Source: CAYJAY01 sp964370715
Lineage (GTDB): Bacteria; Bacillota; Clostridia; Oscillospirales; Ruminococcaceae
Length of the DNA: 29,673 bases
Direction: 5' to 3'
Assembly: GCA_964370715.1 (NCBI GenBank)
Contig: CAYJKJ010000025.1
Span: 1 to 29,673, forward strand
Position 1 is the stretch's first letter; each line of letters opens with the position of its first letter. Positions 15,140 to 22,657 of this stretch are shown one piece after another. The position numbers and the translations under genes were made by a program. Under the pieces are notes generated by a model, which saw only the letters and a list, made by a program, of their open reading frames with translations, was not told where the DNA came from and did not search any database.

Positions 15140-16001
15140 AATTGCTGTAATTAAAGCGGTTAAAAACTACAAAAAAACAACTGCGTTAAACGGAGTTAGC
15201 GTTAATTTTCAACAAGGAAAGATATATGGTTTAATCGGAAGAAACGGCGCCGGAAAATCTACGCTTATAAAAGCAATTGGAAACCGCGTATTTTTAAACA
15301 GCGGAAGCGTTACTATTAACGGAGAGCAAAACGCTGAGAACAAAAAAGCGCTTAGTAAAATTTGTATAATGAGCGAAAACAACATCTACCCTAAATACAA
15401 AATTAGAGATATATTTCGGTGGAGTAAAATCTTTAACGACCAATTTAATATTGATTATGCAAACGAATTGGCAGAGGCTTTTTCGCTTAATTTGAAAAAG
15501 AAACCAAAAGAGCTTTCTACCGGCTATGCCTCGATATTAAAGTTCATCTTAACAATGTCTTCAGGAAAGATGTATCTTTTTTTGGATGAGCCGGTTTTGG
15601 GGCTGGACGCAACACATCGAGATTTGGTTTATAAGATTATTCTTGATGTCCAGATTAAGACGGAATGTGCCGTCGTTATCTCGACACATATTATTGAAGA
15701 GGTTTCAAACCTTATCGAAGACGTCGTTATTATCGACAGCGGAACCCTTTTGGAATGTTGCAATAAACAAAGCTTGCTCGAAAACTACTACAACGTTAGC
15801 GGAAGCCAAAAAAACGTCGAGGAGTTTTCTGCAGACAAAAAAATAGTATCAAAACAAAACCTAGGTGGGTTTTCTACCTATTGCATAAAAGGAGAGTTTC
15901 CTGCTGAGAAAAACCTCGATATTACCTTCGAAAGGCTTTCGCTACAACAACTGTTTATCAACATGACAAAAACAAAGGAGGGCGAAAATAATGAAAACTA
16001 A
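15132..16001 (+). CDS. ABC transporter ATP-binding protein
   Basis: A 289-residue ATPase. Walker A GRNGAGKST (36-44), Walker B YLFLDEP (148-154) and the H-loop STHIIEE (H186) are intact. The signature is LSTGY (128-132) rather than LSGGQ, a variant that is known for exporters next to YtrA-type regulators. The C-terminal 80 residues are an accessory domain of unknown role. AAGGAG (15119-15124) sets the start at ATG 15132, inside the end of the GntR gene. It pairs with the permease that follows. The substrate cannot be read from sequence; antibiotics or peptides are common for this type. Confidence 0.93.
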   Translation: MNEIAVIKAVKNYKKTTALNGVSVNFQQGKIYGLIGRNGAGKSTLIKAIGNRVFLNSGSVTINGEQNAENKKALSKICIMSENNIYPKYKIRDIFRWSKIFNDQFNIDYANELAEAFSLNLKKKPKELSTGYASILKFILTMSSGKMYLFLDEPVLGLDATHRDLVYKIILDVQIKTECAVVISTHIIEEVSNLIEDVVIIDSGTLLECCNKQSLLENYYNVSGSQKNVEEFSADKKIVSKQNLGGFSTYCIKGEFPAEKNLDITFERLSLQQLFINMTKTKEGENNEN

Positions 16002-16689
16002 CGCCTCGTTCAAACACATTTTAAAGGATTACCTCGATGAATTCAAACTACTTGTGCTGATCTTCTTCGTTGCGCTTTTGTTGCTTAATCTGATAGTTAT
16101 AACTTTTGGATTTCCTATAATGGTGAACTCTTCGTTTTCAATAGATCTCGCAATATACACATTTTTGCTTGTTGCGGTTTTGCAACTTCGAGAGCAACTT
16201 CCCTTCGCTCTTCAAAACGGAGAAACGAGAAAAAACTTTTGGCTTTCTAAGATAATTTCAACCCTTGTTTTTTGCGTTTTGTTGTCGATTTTTGATGTTG
16301 CGGTTTTATACATTCCGGGATATATAAAGCCGTCGTTTTTGCTTTCCGATATCGATGCATTGCTTTTGCAAAACGGCTTTGTTTTATCCGTCGTTCGACA
16401 TTTTCCAATGTTGTTGGTTTTCGGCTCTTTGGGTCTTGTGATGGGTGCTATAAATATACGAACAACGAGAAAACAGAAGTTTTTGATTTACGGCGGTATA
16501 AGCGCAGTCTTTTTTGTTGGACTTCCGTTTTTAGATTTAGGGCTTTTAAACGCAACGATAACGAGAGCTTTAATTAACCTATTAGTTCTAATGGCACAAA
16601 ATGCGGCGATAGCAAATTTAATATCTGTTTTTACGTTTCTTGTGTTTTCTCTTGTTGGCTGGCTAATTATACGAAAGTATGAATTTTAG
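15991..16689 (+). CDS. ABC transporter permease
   Basis: A 232-residue membrane protein with about six hydrophobic segments (near residues 15-40, 48-68, 88-110, 128-148, 165-185 and 200-225) and few charges between them. It starts at ATG 15991 behind AGGAGG and overlaps the ATPase gene by 11 bases, so the two are translated together. The ATP-coupling loop is probably ENGETRKNFWLSKI-like (about 77-92), as in ABC-2 permeases. A terminator follows, so the operon has three genes. Confidence 0.87.
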   Translation: MKTNASFKHILKDYLDEFKLLVLIFFVALLLLNLIVITFGFPIMVNSSFSIDLAIYTFLLVAVLQLREQLPFALQNGETRKNFWLSKIISTLVFCVLLSIFDVAVLYIPGYIKPSFLLSDIDALLLQNGFVLSVVRHFPMLLVFGSLGLVMGAINIRTTRKQKFLIYGGISAVFFVGLPFLDLGLLNATITRALINLLVLMAQNAAIANLISVFTFLVFSLVGWLIIRKYEF

Positions 16690-16718
16690 TATAAAAAGCG
16701 TTGACTTTCTATAAAACT

Positions 16719-16760
16719 AAAAAAAGCTTTGGAAAACTCAGTTTTTTCAAGGCTTTTTTT
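16719..16760 (+). terminator. Rho-independent terminator of the GntR–ABC operon
   Basis: AAAAAAGC-TTTGG-AAAA pairs with TTTT-TCAAG-GCTTTTTT (about 17 bp with G·U pairs), followed by a T-run. The A-run on the 5' side could let it act in both directions. Confidence 0.8.
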
Positions 16761-16803
16761 AGTTAATCCCCTAGCTCTAATCCCTTTATAAACTGCTGTT
16801 TGA

Positions 16804-16832
16804 TAGACAAAATGCAACTATAATGGTATAAT
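16804..16832 (+). promoter_or_regulatory. Promoter of the Xer recombinase gene
   Basis: TAGACA (16804-16809) and TATAAT (16827-16832) are 17 bases apart, with TG at 16824-16825 as part of an extended -10 (TGGTATAAT). The leader to ATG 16948 is about 110 bases and has no clear structure. Confidence 0.65.
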
Positions 16833-16947
16833 TAACATACATTCTCGCTGTTAAAAACAGCCATAATGTGTGGTTGTAAAACTAATAAATTTGAAAATCA
16901 TAATTATTAAACCCAACCCAAATTCCCACTAAACGAGGCTTTATTTT

Positions 16948-17943
16948 ATGTTCACCGATGCTCCCGATATTGTTAAAGAATTTTTGTTTTATATCGAAAC
17001 GATTAAAAACCATTCCCAAAAAACCGTTGATGGTTATTTTATCGATCTTAGAACATTTTTTAGATTTATGAAGCTCCAACGTGGAATGGTTGAGGGTGAT
17101 GTTGAATTTAAAGAGATTTCAATAAAAGATATCGACCTTAAGTTTGTAAGCTCGGTAACAACGCTTGATGTCTATGAATATCTAAGCTTTGTCAAGCGAG
17201 AAGCCCAAAACGACACAAAGGCAAGAGCTCGAAAGCTTTCCTGTTTAAGGGCGTATTTTGCCTATCTTGTCAACAAGGCAAAAAAGCTTGAAAACAACCC
17301 CGTTGCTGATATCGAAATACCAACAATACGAAAAACTTTGCCAAAATATCTAACGTTTGATGAAAGTATGGAGCTTTTAGATAGCGTATCGGGAGACTAT
17401 TACGAACGAGACTACTGTATGCTAACTCTATTTTTAAATTGCGGTATGCGTTTGAGCGAGCTTGTTGGCATTGACGTTTCGGATATTAAGGAAGACACCG
17501 TCAAGATAACCGGAAAAGGCAGCAAACAACGGCTTGTCTATCTAAACGAAGCTTGTATGTATGCGATAAACAATTATCTTGTAGCTAGGGGCGAACTGTT
17601 AAAAACTAATAAATCCGAAAAAGCTTTGTTCCTTAGCCGAAACGGCAACCGACTTACCGGTAGAAGAGTTGAACAGATAGTTGAGAGCTATCTTCAAGTT
17701 TCGGGGCTGTCGGACAAAGGCTATTCCCCACACAAACTACGGCATACCGCCGCTACTTTAATGTATCAACATGGCGGAGTTGATATGCTAGCGCTCAAAG
17801 AAATCCTAGGGCATGAACACGTGTCGACAACCGAAATCTACACCCATATTGGCAACGAGGGTCTAAAGCGTGCTATGAGTTCTTCCCCTTTAGCTAAAGT
17901 TAAGATGAAGAAAAAAAGATCAAACGATGATGGCTCCAAATAG
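16948..17943 (+). CDS. Tyrosine recombinase, XerC/XerD type
   Basis: A 331-residue site-specific recombinase, probably the chromosome-dimer resolution enzyme acting at dif. The N-terminal SAM-like domain spans about 1-120. The catalytic residues are all visible: R168 (CGMRLSE), K190 (GKGSKQR), H262 and R265 (HKLRH), H289 (GHEH) and nucleophile Y298 (IYTH). A segment near residues 45-72 makes it about 30 residues longer than E. coli XerC/D. It ends in a Lys-rich tail. It is next to spoIIM, as xerD (ripX) is close to spoIIM in Bacillus, which favours a housekeeping role over a mobile element; no integration site or cargo is visible. Start ATG 16948 follows GAGG at a rather long spacing. Confidence 0.9.
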   Translation: MFTDAPDIVKEFLFYIETIKNHSQKTVDGYFIDLRTFFRFMKLQRGMVEGDVEFKEISIKDIDLKFVSSVTTLDVYEYLSFVKREAQNDTKARARKLSCLRAYFAYLVNKAKKLENNPVADIEIPTIRKTLPKYLTFDESMELLDSVSGDYYERDYCMLTLFLNCGMRLSELVGIDVSDIKEDTVKITGKGSKQRLVYLNEACMYAINNYLVARGELLKTNKSEKALFLSRNGNRLTGRRVEQIVESYLQVSGLSDKGYSPHKLRHTAATLMYQHGGVDMLALKEILGHEHVSTTEIYTHIGNEGLKRAMSSSPLAKVKMKKKRSNDDGSK

Positions 17944-18555
17944 TGAGATCGAAACACAGCTAACTATAACGCCAAAGCCTGTTGTTAAGTTTGCAACAAA
18001 AAAGCTTAACAACAGGCTTTTCATATTGTCTTGTTGCTTTTGGAGAATTTCGGCTTTAAAGAACAGTATTTCAAACTGATTATTTGCGAAATTTATCCCG
18101 TTTTGACATAGCTCAACTATCCCTAAAGTTTTAATAATAAAGGCCGGCATAAACACAACCGAGCTAAAAACCAAGCCTTTTAAACCGTATATAACTACAA
18201 GATTTCCGCAAAAAAGCCCAATTCCAAAGCCTTTTAACATAAGAAGTGGGGCTAACACAAACGTTCCAAACGGCGAAAAAGAAACGACCAGACAAAAAAA
18301 CAAAATCAAGACATCGGGGAAAAACCATATAAAGAAGTTCCCTATACTAAGCATTTCCCCGCCTTTTTCCAACATCACATCCAATTGATTTTGCATCATA
18401 AACAAAACGCTTTCGCTACAGTTTGCTATAACAAACGTTCCGACAAACGTTCCAACTACAACAAATATAAGACAAGCTATAAACGCTGTCTCGTTTTGTT
18501 TTTGTTTTTTATTGTTATTAAATAATATACTTTTAAATATTGAGCCTTTTTTCAT
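17920..18555 (-). CDS. spoIIM: Stage II sporulation protein M-like membrane protein
   Basis: A 211-residue protein with five or six membrane segments. It has a basic N-terminus (KKGSIFKSILFNNNKKQKQNE in part), then a first helix, an outside loop with Cys, and further helices including SFSPFGTFVLAPLLMLKGFGIGLF in segments, a pattern of the SpoIIM/DUF95 family. In Bacillus SpoIIM works with SpoIID and SpoIIP in engulfment of the forespore. Length and its place next to a Xer gene agree. Its last 24 bases overlap the end of the Xer gene on the other strand. The ribosome site AAAGGAAAGGA lies in a hairpin that may also end proC transcription. Confidence 0.75.
   Translation of the reverse strand: MKKGSIFKSILFNNNKKQKQNETAFIACLIFVVVGTFVGTFVIANCSESVLFMMQNQLDVMLEKGGEMLSIGNFFIWFFPDVLILFFCLVVSFSPFGTFVLAPLLMLKGFGIGLFCGNLVVIYGLKGLVFSSVVFMPAFIIKTLGIVELCQNGINFANNQFEILFFKAEILQKQQDNMKSLLLSFFVANLTTGFGVIVSCVSISLFGAIIV
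17974..18021 (+). terminator. Probable terminator of the Xer gene, inside the spoIIM coding region
   Basis: AAAGCCTGTTGTTAAG (17974-17989) pairs perfectly with CTTAACAACAGGCTTT (18005-18020), 16 bp, with a short T-run on the plus strand. On the minus strand the same bases code SLLLSFFVANLTTGF of SpoIIM and no T-run follows. Confidence 0.6.
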
Positions 18556-18558
18556 TAA

Positions 18559-18607
18559 AAAAACTATCCTTTCCTTTGTAAATGTTTACGAGGAAAAGAT
18601 AGTTTTT
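18559..18607 (-). terminator. Hairpin between proC and spoIIM; terminator containing the spoIIM ribosome site
   Basis: Arms 18591-18607 and 18559-18575 form a 17-bp stem with one G·U on the minus-strand RNA, with an inner GTAAA/TTTAC stem and then seven T. The 3' arm contains AGGAAAGGA, the only good ribosome site for spoIIM (ATG 18555). Confidence 0.75.
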
Positions 18608-18624
18608 ATTCTTAAAATTAAAAA

Positions 18625-19410
18625 TTACTTTGAAAGTTCGATAGAACGCTCTACCGCGCGGTCAAATCCTTTTTGTATCGAGGTTTCAAAACCGTTTTGT
18701 TTCATCGCATTAAGACCCTCAATAGTTGTTCCTTTTTTGGAACAAACCATATCTATAAGTTCGTCTATTTCGATGCCGGACTCTAGTATCATCTTTGCGC
18801 TTCCGATAAAAGTTGAAGCTATCATCTTTAACGCAACGTCAAATTCGATACCATGTTTTTGAGCTTGCGAGGCTATCACCTTTGCAAACTGGTATATAAA
18901 AGCAGGGCTGCTTCCGTTAACGGGAATAATTTGGTCAAACTTATCCCCCGGTATTTCAAAAACTTCGCCCATACAACCGAATATATCCAACACAAATTTA
19001 TAGTCGCTATCCCCTATTCCATCGGGTTTTGCTATCGCCGTTGTTCCAAACCCCAACATGAGCGGAGTGTTTGGCATAGTTCTAACAACGGGGCAAACCC
19101 CGTCGATTGCTTGAGAGATCTTTTGCGTCGGAATGCCGGCTGCTATCGAAACCAGAATATGTTCCGAGGTTATATTGCTTTTAATGTCGTTTAACACCTC
19201 GAACATAACCTGTGGCTTAACGCAAAGAAATATATATTTTGCATTTTCTGTCGCATGGTTCACTTGTTCGCAAAGTTGAATACCTTCGACTCCCTCGCTA
19301 ACAAACGGATCATAAGCATATATGCTGCAACTTTCAAACGCCGCATTTAATTTTATTCCTTTAGCAATAGCTTTCGCCATATTTCCAAAACCTATAAACG
19401 CAATGTTCAT
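18625..19410 (-). CDS. proC: Pyrroline-5-carboxylate reductase
   Basis: A 261-residue enzyme that makes proline from pyrroline-5-carboxylate with NAD(P)H. The N-terminal Rossmann motif is IGFGNMAKAI (5-14), followed by FLCVKPQ, RTMPNTPLMLGFG and the C-terminal dimer helices with SGSSPAF-like NGSSPAFIYQF. Start ATG 19410 has AAGGAA nine bases before it. It lies 27 bases behind the TIGR04086-like gene and should share its transcript. The protein is near the family's usual length (about 265-270). Confidence 0.95.
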   Translation of the reverse strand: MNIAFIGFGNMAKAIAKGIKLNAAFESCSIYAYDPFVSEGVEGIQLCEQVNHATENAKYIFLCVKPQVMFEVLNDIKSNITSEHILVSIAAGIPTQKISQAIDGVCPVVRTMPNTPLMLGFGTTAIAKPDGIGDSDYKFVLDIFGCMGEVFEIPGDKFDQIIPVNGSSPAFIYQFAKVIASQAQKHGIEFDVALKMIASTFIGSAKMILESGIEIDELIDMVCSKKGTTIEGLNAMKQNGFETSIQKGFDRAVERSIELSK

Positions 19411-19437
19411 GTATTTAGTTCCTTTTTTTAATGTAGG

Positions 19438-19869
19438 TTATCTTATCTTCCTTTTGTATCTCAAAGAGTTTCCAAAAAAACTACCAATACCGCTAGCGGC
19501 TGTTAGCATTATAGCAAGATAAAGCGTTTTTTCGTTCAAGCTGTTTTGCATAACAACCGACGAGATAAACAGCAACACCGAGAAAACAACACCGCCAAGC
19601 AAAAAGCCGTTTAGCATATCGAACTTCACTGAAATTCGCCCGACCAACAACGTTGTTAAGAATATTGATACTACAGGCAAAACTACCGCAACATAGCTAT
19701 AAACGTTGTGGGCCACATTAATTTGAGTGAAGATAAACGCCATAAGACAAACGAGCATAAATTCAATGACGCAAACAACGCCAAGAGAAACGCCGATATT
19801 CTTCAACACTGATTGATAATTTTTGTTTTTACTACGATTGATTTTTCTAACTACTTTTGTATTGTTCAA
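19438..19869 (-). CDS. TIGR04086-like small membrane protein
   Basis: A 143-residue protein with a basic N-terminal tail (about 22 residues rich in Lys, Arg and Asn) and four hydrophobic segments, ending RYKRKIR. Its size and layout, and its position behind yajC, match the TIGR04086/YrzE-type membrane proteins often found there in Clostridia. The function is not known. The start is TTG 19869: GGGGGTG lies five bases before it and no ATG upstream fits. That ribosome site is inside the 3' arm of a 9-bp hairpin (19877-19920). Confidence 0.75.
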   Translation of the reverse strand: MNNTKVVRKINRSKNKNYQSVLKNIGVSLGVVCVIEFMLVCLMAFIFTQINVAHNVYSYVAVVLPVVSIFLTTLLVGRISVKFDMLNGFLLGGVVFSVLLFISSVVMQNSLNEKTLYLAIMLTAASGIGSFFGNSLRYKRKIR

Positions 19870-19876
19870 GAGAACA

Positions 19877-19920
19877 CCCCCAAAGGATTATCTTTTTATA
19901 CAAGATATTCGCTTTGAGGG
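19877..19920 (-). promoter_or_regulatory. Hairpin covering the ribosome site of the TIGR04086-like gene
   Basis: On the minus-strand RNA CCCTCAAAG (19920-19912) pairs with CTTTGGGGG (19885-19877), nine pairs with one U·G. The loop holds a second small stem (ATCTT/AAGAT). The GGGGG that pairs is the ribosome site. There is no T-run, so this is a translation-level structure rather than a terminator. Confidence 0.55.
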
Positions 19921-19934
19921 TTTAATATTCTTTA

Positions 19935-20225
19935 TTACTCGTCCATTTTTAATTTTTCAACTGTTTGAATTGCCCATTTGTGTAGACGAATTTTTGTTCT
20001 GTCTGAACCTGTTTCAACTAGTAGTGTGTCGTCTTTAATGCTTACAACACGTCCGATTATTCCGCCTATCGAAACAACTCCATCACCGACTTCAACGCTA
20101 TCTCTCATATCACGGTCTTTTTTCTCTTTTTTCTTTTGGGGTCTTATAAGCAAAAAGTAGAATATAGCAACCATACCGACCATTAAAATAATGGGGTACA
20201 TTGTTGACATTGTAGATTCTGTCAT
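19935..20225 (-). CDS. yajC: Preprotein translocase subunit YajC
   Basis: A 96-residue protein with one membrane helix (YPIILMVGMVAIFYFLLI, about 9-26) followed by the typical RPQKKKEKKDRDM and VEVGDGVVSIGGIIGRVVSI segments. YajC joins SecDF at the Sec translocon. Start ATG 20225 follows AAGGAG at ten bases. It has its own promoter (20256-20284) besides possible read-through from tgt. Confidence 0.95.
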   Translation of the reverse strand: MTESTMSTMYPIILMVGMVAIFYFLLIRPQKKKEKKDRDMRDSVEVGDGVVSIGGIIGRVVSIKDDTLLVETGSDRTKIRLHKWAIQTVEKLKMDE

Positions 20226-20255
20226 GTTTTGAATTTCTCCTTATTATTTTTTATT

Positions 20256-20284
20256 ATTATACAATATTTTTTTAGTATCTGCAA
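20256..20284 (-). promoter_or_regulatory. Promoter of yajC
   Basis: On the minus strand TTGCAG (20279-20284) and TATAAT (20256-20261) are 17 bases apart, in the tgt–yajC gap. Confidence 0.65.
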
Positions 20285-20305
20285 CTATTAAAACAAAAAA
20301 ACGTG

Positions 20306-21436
20306 TTATATTCTATTGTCAAGTTTGTTTGTATACTGCTTTTTGAAACTATCGAAACTGCCGTTTTCGATATGGAATCGAATTTTCTCTAAAAGCTTGT
20401 TATAGAAATATAGGTTATGAATAACTCCAAGACGTAACCCTAGCATCTCTTTTGCTCTGTATAGGTGTCTGAGATATGCTCTTGTGAAGTTTCTGCAAAC
20501 GGGACAATCGCATTCAAAATCAACCGGTTTAGTGTCGAGGGTGTATTTCTCGTTGTTTATGTTGATAACTCCGCTCCAGGTGAACAGATGCCCATGTCTT
20601 CCGTTTCGGCTTGGCATAACGCAATCGAAGATATCAACCCCACGAGACACCGCTTCGATTATATTTTCCGGAGTTCCAACCCCCATTAGATATCGGATTT
20701 TATCTTTTGGCATAAATGGTTCAACGGTATCGATTATTCGATACATCTCTTCTTTAGGTTCGCCAACAGCAAGCCCGCCGATAGCGTAGCCATCAAGATC
20801 AAGTTTTTCGATCTGTTTCATATTTTCAATTCTTATATCTTCAAAACATCCACCCTGATTTATTCCAAACAAAAGCTGGTTTTTGTTTATCGTAGTGTTT
20901 TGAGAATTAAGGCGCTCCATCTCTTCCTTACAGCGCACAAGCCAGCGAACGGTTCTTTCGCAGGATTTAACTACATAATCATAAGGAGATGGGTTTTCGA
21001 TACATTCATCAAAAGCCATTGCAATAGTGCTTGCTAGATTAGATTGTATCTGCATACTTTCTTCAGGACCCATGAATATTTTTCGCCCGTCTATATGGGA
21101 TTGGAACATGACCCCTTTTTCCTCAATCTTGCGAAGCTTTGAAAGAGAAAATATCTGGAACCCGCCGCTGTCGGTCAATATTGGTTTTTTCCAACCGGTA
21201 AAGCTATGAAGTCCACCCAGCGTCGCTACCGTTTGATCATTTGGGCGAAGGTGCAGATGATATGTGTTGCAAAGCATAACCTGAGTGTTTATATCCAAAA
21301 GGTCGGAATATGAAAGCCCCCCTTTAATTGCTGCGGCTGTAGCTACATTCATAAATGCAGGGGTTCGAACGGTGCCGTGAACCGTTGTGAATTCACAAAC
21401 TCGTGCTTTGTCTTGCGTGTTTATTACTTTTAGCAT
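20306..21436 (-). CDS. tgt: tRNA-guanine transglycosylase
   Basis: A 376-residue enzyme that exchanges guanine 34 for preQ1 in tRNAs of GUN anticodons. The general base is in LTDSGGFQ (D89), the nucleophile Asp is in DIFDCVMPSRNGRHGH, and the zinc site is CDCPVC with the later histidine in YLRHLYRAKE. Start ATG 21436 follows AAGGAAGGG. It lies 51 bases behind queA, which performs the next step on its product. Confidence 0.97.
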   Translation of the reverse strand: MLKVINTQDKARVCEFTTVHGTVRTPAFMNVATAAAIKGGLSYSDLLDINTQVMLCNTYHLHLRPNDQTVATLGGLHSFTGWKKPILTDSGGFQIFSLSKLRKIEEKGVMFQSHIDGRKIFMGPEESMQIQSNLASTIAMAFDECIENPSPYDYVVKSCERTVRWLVRCKEEMERLNSQNTTINKNQLLFGINQGGCFEDIRIENMKQIEKLDLDGYAIGGLAVGEPKEEMYRIIDTVEPFMPKDKIRYLMGVGTPENIIEAVSRGVDIFDCVMPSRNGRHGHLFTWSGVININNEKYTLDTKPVDFECDCPVCRNFTRAYLRHLYRAKEMLGLRLGVIHNLYFYNKLLEKIRFHIENGSFDSFKKQYTNKLDNRI

Positions 21437-21487
21437 TCTATTAACCCTTCCTTGGTTATTGAAATTAGAAAATCTTTTTTTTAAAAA

Positions 21488-22519
21488 TCATGATATAAAC
21501 ATTGCATCGCCCAAGCTGTAGAAACGATAGCTTTTGTCGACGGCGTGTTTATATGCATCCATAGTGTTTTGATATCCGGCAAAAGCCGAAACTAACATAA
21601 TCAAACTGCTTTCGGGTAGATGAAAGTTTGTTATAAGACAATCGATAACGTTGAACTTATAACCCGGATAAATAAAAATATCGGTGTCACCTTCAAACGG
21701 AACAACTTTGTTGTTTTCTTTAAAAACCGCTTCAAGCGTTCTGCAGGAGGTGGTTCCAACCGCAACAACACGACCGCCGTTTTTCTTTGTTTCGTTTATT
21801 AATTGGGCGGTGTTTGAAGAGATTGAATAGTGTTCGCTGTGCATCAAATGTTCTGTAATGTTGTTCGCCTTTACAGGCCTGAATGTGCCAAGCCCTACGT
21901 GTAGCGTGACTTTTGCAAACCCTATCCCCTTTTGTTCAAGCTTCGAAATAAGTTCATCAGTGAAGTGTAGCCCGGCGGTTGGGGCGGCGGCAGAACCCGG
22001 CATATTTGCATACACCGTTTGATAACTGTCGTTTTCAAGCACAGGGTTTTCGATATAGTGTGGCAACGGCAACACGCCGACGTTATCTATAATTTCAAAA
22101 AATGTTTTTGAGCTATCGAAGGAAAATTCAACTATGCGGTTTCCATCTTCTATCTCTTCGATGATCTCGCCGAAAAGTTCCTCATCTCCAAAAACTACTC
22201 TAGCGCCTTTTTTAAGACGTTTCCCGGGTTTGGCTAAACATTCCCAAACGTTGTTTGAAATGTTTTTCAAAAGCAAAATTTCTACCGCTCCTCCGGTTTC
22301 GCAACGCCTACCAAGAAGCCTTGCCGGCAAAACCTTGCTGTCGTTAACAACAATTGTGTCACCTTTTTGGAGCAACTCTAATATATTATAGAAATAGCTA
22401 TCCTTTATCTCGCCTGTGTTTTTATCGATAACCATAAGCCTCGAGCTGTCTCGTGGTTGCGCAGGTTTTTGTGCAATCAATTCGGGTGGAAGGTTATAGT
22501 TAAAAAGAGATTTATCCAT
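21488..22519 (-). CDS. queA: S-adenosylmethionine:tRNA ribosyltransferase-isomerase
   Basis: A 343-residue enzyme that transfers the ribosyl part of SAM to preQ1-tRNA to give epoxyqueuosine. Family motifs: NYNLPPELIAQKP (7-19), RDSSRLMV, VNDSKVLPARLLGRR, PTAGLHFT, HVGLGTFRPV and TNFHLPESSLIMLVSAFAG. Start ATG 22519 has AAGGAA nine bases upstream. It heads queA–tgt–yajC and has a clear promoter at 22559-22587. The leader is only about 30 bases and I see no preQ1 riboswitch. Confidence 0.97.
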   Translation of the reverse strand: MDKSLFNYNLPPELIAQKPAQPRDSSRLMVIDKNTGEIKDSYFYNILELLQKGDTIVVNDSKVLPARLLGRRCETGGAVEILLLKNISNNVWECLAKPGKRLKKGARVVFGDEELFGEIIEEIEDGNRIVEFSFDSSKTFFEIIDNVGVLPLPHYIENPVLENDSYQTVYANMPGSAAAPTAGLHFTDELISKLEQKGIGFAKVTLHVGLGTFRPVKANNITEHLMHSEHYSISSNTAQLINETKKNGGRVVAVGTTSCRTLEAVFKENNKVVPFEGDTDIFIYPGYKFNVIDCLITNFHLPESSLIMLVSAFAGYQNTMDAYKHAVDKSYRFYSLGDAMFIS

Positions 22520-22558
22520 TAAATTTTTCCTTATTGTTAGTTTTAATCTACCCTTTAG

Positions 22559-22587
22559 ATTATATGTTATAACAGCTTTATTTTCAA
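22559..22587 (-). promoter_or_regulatory. Promoter of the queA operon
   Basis: On the minus strand TTGAAA (22582-22587) and TATAAT (22559-22564) are 17 bases apart. Confidence 0.75.
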
Positions 22588-22657
22588 GTTATTAAACGGA
22601 ATATGCTTTTATTTCAAATTAATTTTAAATAATAATTTTATAAGGAGTAATGCCCAA

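Noticed and set aside
16948..17943. Xer-type recombinase as phage or island integrase
   Set aside because: No att-like repeats, tRNA junction or mobile cargo; the spoIIM neighbour fits the housekeeping context.
19870..20305. SCIFF (six-cysteine) peptide gene next to yajC
   Set aside because: No Cys-rich short frame with a ribosome site was found in the gaps around yajC.
22520..22558. preQ1 riboswitch in the queA leader
   Set aside because: The leader is only about 30 bases and lacks the required stem and C-rich loop, although an AAAACTAA stretch is present.
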